Shown: positions 6,601 to 8,871 of the stretch, piece by piece
Layout: every line of letters begins with the position of its first letter
Position numbering within the stretch: the stretch's first letter is position 1
Assembly: GCA_013140935.1 (NCBI GenBank)
Contig: JABFSD010000589.1
Coordinates: 1-8,871 of the forward strand
DNA length: 8,871 nt
Direction of reading: 5' to 3'
Source: Acidobacteriota bacterium
Lineage (GTDB): Bacteria > Acidobacteriota > Blastocatellia > RBC074
The notes under the pieces: model-generated
Databases searched by the model: none
Told to the model about the DNA's origin: nothing
The model's input: only the letters and a program-made list of their open reading frames with translations
Translations under genes and position numbers: made by a program

Positions 6601-8871
6601 CGCGCGTGCGCGCCGACGTAGCCGAAGGCACGTTGATCGCTAATCAGGCCAACATCGCCTCGACTGGTGCCAGCACGACGCCTGATCCGAATCCGTCAAA
6701 TAACACGAGCCTGCCGACCAGCACGCGCGTCCGCACCAATGCCGATCTGGTAATGGATAAGAGCGACCCGGCTGACACTACGTCAGGCAGCACGCTCACT
6801 TATACGCTTTCGGTCACCAACAACGGGCCGAGCGATGCGCCCAATGTCGTCATCTCTGACGACATTCCGGCAAACACGACGTTCGTGTCGGCCACTTCAG
6901 GAGCGAACCTGGTTTGCTCGACGCCGAGCGTAGGCGGTACCGGACAGGTTTCCTGCACGCGCAGCTTGCTGCCGGCAGGCGGCGGCCCGGTTGTTGTCAC
7001 CATCGTCGTCAAGGTCAATCCTGGTTTTGTGGGTGTCATCAGCAACACCGGTCAGGTGCGCGCGCCTGGCACGACCGACCCCGACACGACGAACAATAAC
7101 GAAACCGTAACGCAAACCATCACGGCCCTCTCGAACGTCACGCTGACCAAGACCGTCGCGCCTGCGCCGGCGGCAACCGTGGCAGCCGGTGACAACGTGG
7201 CCTATACGATCACGCTCGCCAACAGCGGGCCGAGCGACGGCATCTTGAGCGCCGCCGGTTTGGTAGACACGCTGCCTGCCAACATGACTTTCGTGTCCTT
7301 CAACGGCACCGGCATCTTGTCGGGTACGGCTTGCACATTTGCCGGTACGACGCTTACTTGCTTGCCGGGCGGAACGGTTCCGGCGGGCAGCACGGGCACT
7401 GTGACTTTAGTCGCCAAGCTCAACGCGAATATCGCGGTAGGCAATGCGCTGGCGGCCAATCGCAATACGGCGACGGCGACGGCGACCACCAATGCGGTTC
7501 CGGCGCTTACTTCTTCCGCCGACATCAACACGGTGCGCCGCACCGATTTGACGGTCTCGAAGAAATCCACGCCTGAAGCGGTCACGGCGGGACAAAACGT
7601 AACCTATACGATCAAGGTCACGAACAACGGCCCCAGCGATTCGCCGCAGGCTAACGCCATCGTTGGACAAACTACTGGCACTTCGGTGATTGATACGTTA
7701 CCGACGGGCTTCGATGCGACGACGATTGTGACTGATGTGACCGGTACGGTCTTCACTTGCTCCAATGTGGGACTGACGGTGTCGTGCGCTAATACGGCCG
7801 GCATCTTCCCGGCTGGCGCGATGGCAACCATCAAGATCACGGCGCGGGTCTTGTCGAGCTTCACCGGCACGTCATTGATGAACATGGTCAACGTCGCGGC
7901 GGTTCCTTCGACGGATGATCCGAACCCCAACAACAACTCGGCGGTCGCCACGACGGCGGTTGGCCCGAACGCCGACCTCGAACTGACGAAGACCGCTTCG
8001 CCGGGGCCGGTCATCGCGGGCAGCGGCACGATTACTTATACGATCACCGTCCGCAATAATGGGCCGAGCGATGCAACGGGCGTGCGCATCACCGATCAGA
8101 TTCCGGCGAACACTACGCTCAATCCGGTGACGACACCGCAATCAGGGTTTAACTGCTCGGTGGCGAGCGGCACGCTCACTTGCACTCCGATTGTTTCACC
8201 GTGGCCGAACGGTACGACTGCCACGATCACTTACACCGTCAGCGTAGGCGCGGGCGTTCCGCAAGGCACGCTCGTCACCAACGCGGCGCACATCGGCACC
8301 TATGGCACGGGCGCTACGCCTGATCCGAATTCGGCGAACAATACGCAAGGCGCGACGCAAACGCTGGTCAATGCGCAAGCCGATGTCGCCATCACGAAGA
8401 CGGCCCCAGCAGGGCCAATCGCGCCGGGTCAAAACGTCAGTTACGTCTTGACGGTGACGAATACGCCGGGGCCGAGCGACGCGCAAAACATCGTCGTGAC
8501 CGATGCTTTACCGACGGGTACGACGTTCGTGTCGGTCACCGCTCCGGCGGCTTATACCTGCACGACGCCGACGGTCGGCACAAACGGCACGGTGACGTGT
8601 ACGCGCAACACGCTGGCGGTGGGCGGCAGCGACCTGATCACCATCGTCGCGAAAGTGGATGCGAACTTCAGCGGGGCTTCGATCTCGAACACCGGCAGAG
8701 TCTCGACGACGACCAATGAAAACGGCGCGACGGCGAATAACACGTCCGCACCGGCAACTACGACCATCAGTGCGCAATCCGCTGTGACGGTCGTCAAACA
8801 AGTCACGGGCGTACAAAGCCAACCGCCCAACCTGCCGAATTTCGCGGCGGGCGAATTGTTGAGCTACACGA
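519..8871 (+). CDS. Giant exported DUF11 (OmcB-like) tandem-repeat surface protein, 3' end outside window
   Basis: This frame is open for 2784 codons from ATG 519 to the window edge, with no stop. Residues 1-29 form a signal peptide, about 30-95 a polar, partly helical linker, and about 96-226 a divergent beta-domain. From residue 235 there are 18 complete repeats of 130-156 residues plus the start of a 19th. Each repeat follows K-x(5-20)-G-x(2-9)-YT-x-x-V-x-NNGPSDA ... TD-x-(L/I)-P ... C-x(7-19)-C ... G-T-(L/I)-x-N ... DPN-x-x-NN. These are hallmarks of DUF11/TIGR01451, an Ig-like beta-sandwich family found in large surface proteins and in chlamydial OmcB. The protein is rich in Thr, Ala, Val, Asn and Gly and poor in Lys and aromatics, as expected of an extracellular fibre. 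No catalytic domain is visible. The function is probably adhesive or structural (inference). The anchor or sorting domain should lie at the missing C-terminus. The DUF11 call is strong; a specific role is not. Confidence 0.93.
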   Translation, partial: MKSNSTHVTRIIASLCLLVAISLAIPAVSRMAGISFFSASKATSQTPQIPEAVRQKLSPQARAILDAANQQPSWWQRASAKMTSLFAPAAALNNNEAVSTISMPASGGTLASGSFVTYVVNLTNGAGGVASDTNPVLTLPIPAGTTFVSANASGVGALTCGAPSATAVNCTGLALLPNTNTNYTLVLQVQNPTSVTSLSFTPVYQDDDNDGTPNPPVTGATVTHTVTPAAGPPADLQITKTASVATVVAGGGVTSGQVTYTLHIRNNGPNSAVGVQVLDVLPFNLPGSSLVGNVVTWTPDPSTPTVTGSCVPGLNTFTCQATAANSTIPSGGEADITYTFEVGPNIPNGTLINNLAVIATNGLVGFGNASPDPNPSNNTAAATTVVNTQVALTLDKDDGSGGAGATVIAGDLLTYTLVVGHTPGSSFSDATNVTLIDTLPPQANFVSYQSVNNLFQCVTPTVGSTGTITCTAPIIPVSGAGTDLIAVTVRVNPAPTSLGLMTNNAVATWLSAGTFSNFTDSITSTVDQYSDFTIAKTSSVPFVVAGDNVTYTISVTNTGPSDASTVVVTDEWSTAQYQFLSVVGTGVLAGNCAGTNGAPYIVTCTAGNFPAGATATMLVTFKVNPNASSPQPNIARVVSGSPGNANGAGITDASSQPVNRQTEVTITKEDSPDAVAPGGLINYTLRIVNNGASSVLAGELTVTDADPAVADAVIVGALDVSQAPAFAACASLNAGCANGAEIAPGEVNIIRYQVQVAAGFTPVPGTITNIASLSGAATTACSVPAPGPNPSPCDPNTSNNSATRITTVSNAVADLELTKTASAGPVIAGSGTITYTINVRNNGPANATGVEVRDQVPATTTVTVAPTGARFTCTGGGVGAIGGSPFSCTPTTTPWPSGSTATITYTVSVGASVPAGTLITNTANIGTYGANATPDPNTANNAQAPTQTLVNTSADMVMTKVRVDPALFPPTFVVLPAIANNPVNAGDLIAYLLTATNTGGPSAATDLLITDHIPANTTFVAANTGPFISCTTPSVGGTGQVACTRSIPLNPGEAANVYVMVRVNPSVPSGSTIRNIGSVRSSTPDPSTGNRDAVLDTTTTTAADVQVVSKADVPDPVFAGNNITYTITVRNNGPSDAQTVTVTDTVPTNTTLVSVSGTGVFSGNCSNVVVCSAPTLPAGVTETITMVVRVNSNVAAATLISNNATIASATTPDPTPANNTLVAPITTTVAVSHDLAITKEDAPDAVAPGSLLTYTLRVTNNGPSDAPVNAVTVAETLPGNASFVAGSINLVGAPDFTCAGGVFPCVNAAGAVTTGETATITFRVLVASNATGTVTNTATVNAGANDPVSGNNSATKVTPISATTADLMLTKTADAGADNQVLAGGAGAAGQITYTIVVSNNGPSDATGVTLTDFIPANTSLVGAVTAPAGWACTITPAGPTTGGKITCNPTALNQTLGASQPAATFMYTVQVAANTPPGTIVTNTANITSLGGGALPIATADPNTSNNTQGPTQTLVVADADLFIGKADNVAGAGPDPVTAGDTVTYRLRARNNGVSDAQNVTITDVLNVNTTFVSINVGTSGFACTTPAAGATGTVSCTRATLPAGSGNQDIFVTLRVNPGFTGASVNNTALIASSTSDSVGGNNNSTETTAVNVIADVAMLSKVDSPDPVIAGQNLTYLLTFANNGPSTAAGVTITDTTPPGTTFVSVSAPVGYTCTTPTVGGTGAISCAPPGSTLASGTTASITIVVNVAPATTLANITNAAATIVTTSPQGGATANDSITNVQTVLNRQADIAVTKVGPAVVTAAQAISYTLVVSNNGPSSAAAGEVTFSDTLNSNLTHVSNVISGSGGFTCTANGVAAVVCTNGAALAPGQSATITINATVNANVPANTTITNTASVAVATVAPNAPITDPVSGNNTSTTSTTGQASADLQIVKTSSPASVIAGSTAVGDTITYTLAWRNAGPGSANNVEITDFIPANLIAVGTITATGFSCNGAAPTPGTLITCTANANPLTVSNGTITYQARVRADVAEGTLIANQANIASTGASTTPDPNPSNNTSLPTSTRVRTNADLVMDKSDPADTTSGSTLTYTLSVTNNGPSDAPNVVISDDIPANTTFVSATSGANLVCSTPSVGGTGQVSCTRSLLPAGGGPVVVTIVVKVNPGFVGVISNTGQVRAPGTTDPDTTNNNETVTQTITALSNVTLTKTVAPAPAATVAAGDNVAYTITLANSGPSDGILSAAGLVDTLPANMTFVSFNGTGILSGTACTFAGTTLTCLPGGTVPAGSTGTVTLVAKLNANIAVGNALAANRNTATATATTNAVPALTSSADINTVRRTDLTVSKKSTPEAVTAGQNVTYTIKVTNNGPSDSPQANAIVGQTTGTSVIDTLPTGFDATTIVTDVTGTVFTCSNVGLTVSCANTAGIFPAGAMATIKITARVLSSFTGTSLMNMVNVAAVPSTDDPNPNNNSAVATTAVGPNADLELTKTASPGPVIAGSGTITYTITVRNNGPSDATGVRITDQIPANTTLNPVTTPQSGFNCSVASGTLTCTPIVSPWPNGTTATITYTVSVGAGVPQGTLVTNAAHIGTYGTGATPDPNSANNTQGATQTLVNAQADVAITKTAPAGPIAPGQNVSYVLTVTNTPGPSDAQNIVVTDALPTGTTFVSVTAPAAYTCTTPTVGTNGTVTCTRNTLAVGGSDLITIVAKVDANFSGASISNTGRVSTTTNENGATANNTSAPATTTISAQSAVTVVKQVTGVQSQPPNLPNFAAGELLSYT
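606..1220 (+). other. Linker plus divergent N-terminal beta-domain with Ca-type acidic loop (residues 30-234)
   Basis: Residues about 47-82 are polar and helix-prone (KLSPQARAILDAA, then a WW pair at 74-75), unlike anything later in the protein. Residues about 96-226 form a degenerate member of the repeat family. They keep the VTYVVNLTN strand, a PIPAGTTFVS strand and a Cys pair (LTCG ... VNCTG). They lack the first-strand Lys, the NNGPSDA motif and the DPN..NN ending. In their place is D206-D-D208-N-D210-G-T-P-N214, which fits the D-x-D-x-D-G-x-x-(D/N) calcium-binding loop known from thrombospondin type-3 and dockerin-like repeats. A capping or starter domain is an inference. Confidence 0.6.
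1221..2957 (+). repeat. Super-unit 1 (repeats 1-4, residues 235-813)
   Basis: Repeats start at 1221 (A), 1689 (B), 2109 (C) and 2505 (D). This 579-residue unit is the longest and most diverged. Repeat 1 has an extended insertion before its Cys pair. Repeat 2 lacks the usual DPN..NN ending and NNGP motif. Repeat 3 carries VVGTGVLAGNC, the subtype C mark, but also lacks the NN ending. Repeat 4 opens ITKEDSPDAVAPG, shared with repeat 8, and has four cysteines instead of two (C729, C736, C781, C793). Codon choice in repeats 1-2 is looser than later (AGA, AGG, ATA, TTA and CTA occur). Confidence 0.75.
2958..4613 (+). repeat. Super-unit 2 (repeats 5-8, residues 814-1365)
   Basis: Repeats start at 2958 (A), 3381 (B), 3828 (C) and 4218 (D), for 552 residues in all. 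Repeat 5 (ADLELTKTAS, IGTYGANATPDPN) is a close relative of repeat 17. Repeat 6 has an insertion of about 15 residues between its first-strand Lys and the conserved Gly, and the B core CTTPSVGGTGQVACTR. Repeat 7 has the C mark VSGTGVFSGNC. Repeat 8 opens ITKEDAPDAVAPG, almost the same as repeat 4, and has a Glu in place of the otherwise invariant Asp (AETLP). Confidence 0.8.
4614..6317 (+). repeat. Super-unit 3 (repeats 9-12, residues 1366-1933)
   Basis: Repeats start at 4614 (A), 5082 (B), 5493 (C position) and 5901 (D), for 568 residues. Repeat 9 has a Gly/Ala-rich insertion (AGGAGAAGQ) before its YT strand and the A-type ending TADPNTSNNTQ. Repeat 10 has the B core CTTPAAGATGTVSCTR followed by RVNPGF. 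Repeat 11 opens like the C repeat 7 (SKVDSPDPV against SKADVPDPV) but its Cys segment is B-like (YTCTTPTVGGTG), so it looks mosaic. Repeat 12 shares the ending DPVSGNN with repeat 8, in keeping with subtype D. Confidence 0.78.
6318..7973 (+). repeat. Super-unit 4 (repeats 13-16, residues 1934-2485)
   Basis: Repeats start at 6318 (A), 6744 (B), 7134 (C) and 7545 (D). The total is 552 residues, the same as super-unit 2, although the four individual repeat lengths differ. Repeat 13 ends TTPDPNPSNNTS. Repeat 14 has the B core CSTPSVGGTGQVSCTR and KVNPGF. Repeat 15 has the C mark NGTGILSGTAC but no NN ending, replaced by a Thr/Ala-rich run (TATATATT). Repeat 16 has an insertion after NNGPSDSPQ and ends DDPNPNNN. 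Confidence 0.78.
7974..8871 (+). repeat. Super-unit 5, partial (repeats 17, 18 and start of 19, residues 2486 onward)
   Basis: Repeat 17 (7974, A) closely resembles repeat 5: ADLELTKTAS-x-GPVIAGSGTITYTI, a TPW or SPW segment, TATITYTVSVGA, then IGTYG and ATPDPN. Repeat 18 (8382, B) has YTCTTPTVGTNGTVTCTRN and an extra Pro in its NNGP motif (TNTPGPSDA). Repeat 19 begins at 8781 with the first-strand Lys (VTVVKQV) and reaches its YT strand before the window ends, so its subtype cannot be seen, although the order predicts C. Confidence 0.78.

Larger units (their letters stand above)
1221..8871 (+). repeat. DUF11 tandem array, 18 complete repeats + 1 partial, period-4 higher-order order A-B-C-D
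   Basis: Repeat starts (first residue of the D-L-x-x-x-K strand) are at 1221, 1689, 2109, 2505, 2958, 3381, 3828, 4218, 4614, 5082, 5493, 5901, 6318, 6744, 7134, 7545, 7974, 8382 and 8781. All lie in one frame. Unit lengths are 156, 140, 132, 151, 141, 149, 130, 132, 156, 137, 136, 139, 142, 130, 137, 143, 136 and 133 codons. Every fourth repeat shares subtype features. A (1st, 5th, 9th, 13th, 17th) ends in G-T-L/I-x-N-x-A-x-I and then DPN-x-x-NN. B (2nd, 6th, 10th, 14th, 18th) has C-x-TP-x-x-G-x-x-G-x-x-x-CT, usually with Arg next. C (3rd, 7th, 15th) has GTG-x-L/F-x-G before its first Cys. D (4th, 8th, 12th, 16th) precedes ADL again and has weaker shared marks. The DNA is diverged between copies, so units are related at protein level more than as identical sequence. 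Confidence 0.85.

Noticed and set aside
398..8830. Many open frames of 60-300 codons on the minus strand and in other plus frames, including one of 299 codons at 5427-6326 on the minus strand
   Set aside because: They overlap the giant plus-strand gene throughout. Their translations are low-complexity Arg- or Val/Thr-rich runs that recur with the repeat period. They arise from a GC-rich, stop-poor repetitive coding sequence and show no domain of their own.
1221..8871. CRISPR array or DNA-level satellite repeat
   Set aside because: The periodicity is about 390-468 bp, in frame, with diverged copies coding a conserved protein domain. There are no short identical repeats with unique spacers.
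1221..8871. Frameshift or assembly break within the repeat array
   Set aside because: All nineteen repeat starts lie in the same frame and no stop codon occurs in 2784 codons. There is no sign of a broken gene, though collapse or expansion of near-identical units in assembly cannot be excluded from sequence alone.

Overview
The window is dominated by one giant gene. A single plus-strand reading frame starts at the ATG at 519 and stays open, with no stop, to the last base (2784 codons and still running). I translated it end to end, and the frame was conserved at every repeat boundary. It encodes an exported protein with a signal peptide, a short helical linker and a divergent first beta-domain. 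After these come at least 18 complete tandem beta-sandwich repeats and the start of a 19th. The repeats belong to the DUF11 / OmcB-like 'conserved repeat domain' family (Pfam PF01345, TIGR01451), recognised by K near the start, YT..V.NNGPSDA, TD.(L/I)P, a Cys pair and a closing DPN..NN. The C-terminus, and so any cell-surface anchor or secretion-sorting domain, lies beyond the window. The true function cannot be read from this sequence beyond a surface, adhesive or structural role.

Layout: 1-518 is apparently non-coding leader. It holds a sigma70-like promoter candidate (106-134), a 7-bp inverted repeat just downstream (160-181), a second, wider 9-bp inverted repeat (191-267) and a Shine-Dalgarno sequence (507-513). 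Next come the signal peptide (519-605), the linker and divergent N-terminal domain (606-1220), and the repeat array (1221-8871).

The most striking observation is that the array is not a simple tandem. The repeats fall into four subtypes in the fixed order A-B-C-D, giving a higher-order unit of about 552-579 residues (1656-1737 bp). That unit is present four times, followed by a partial fifth. Two further regularities run across the array. Every complete domain has a Cys pair in its central segment. Every repeat has a Lys in the first strand and every complete repeat an Asp/Glu in the middle, usually with an Asn near the end, which is the residue set used by self-forming Lys-Asn isopeptide bonds in other surface proteins. 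Together these suggest a long, covalently stabilised extracellular fibre, which is an inference.

Organism: a bacterium with a moderately GC-rich genome (codons such as ACG, GCG, GGC and ATC favoured). Paired cysteines imply an oxidising extracytoplasmic compartment. Very large NNGPSDA-type DUF11 proteins are familiar from environmental phyla such as Acidobacteriota, but the sequence alone does not settle the taxon. The many overlapping minus-strand and off-frame open frames are shadows of this one repetitive, stop-poor gene.
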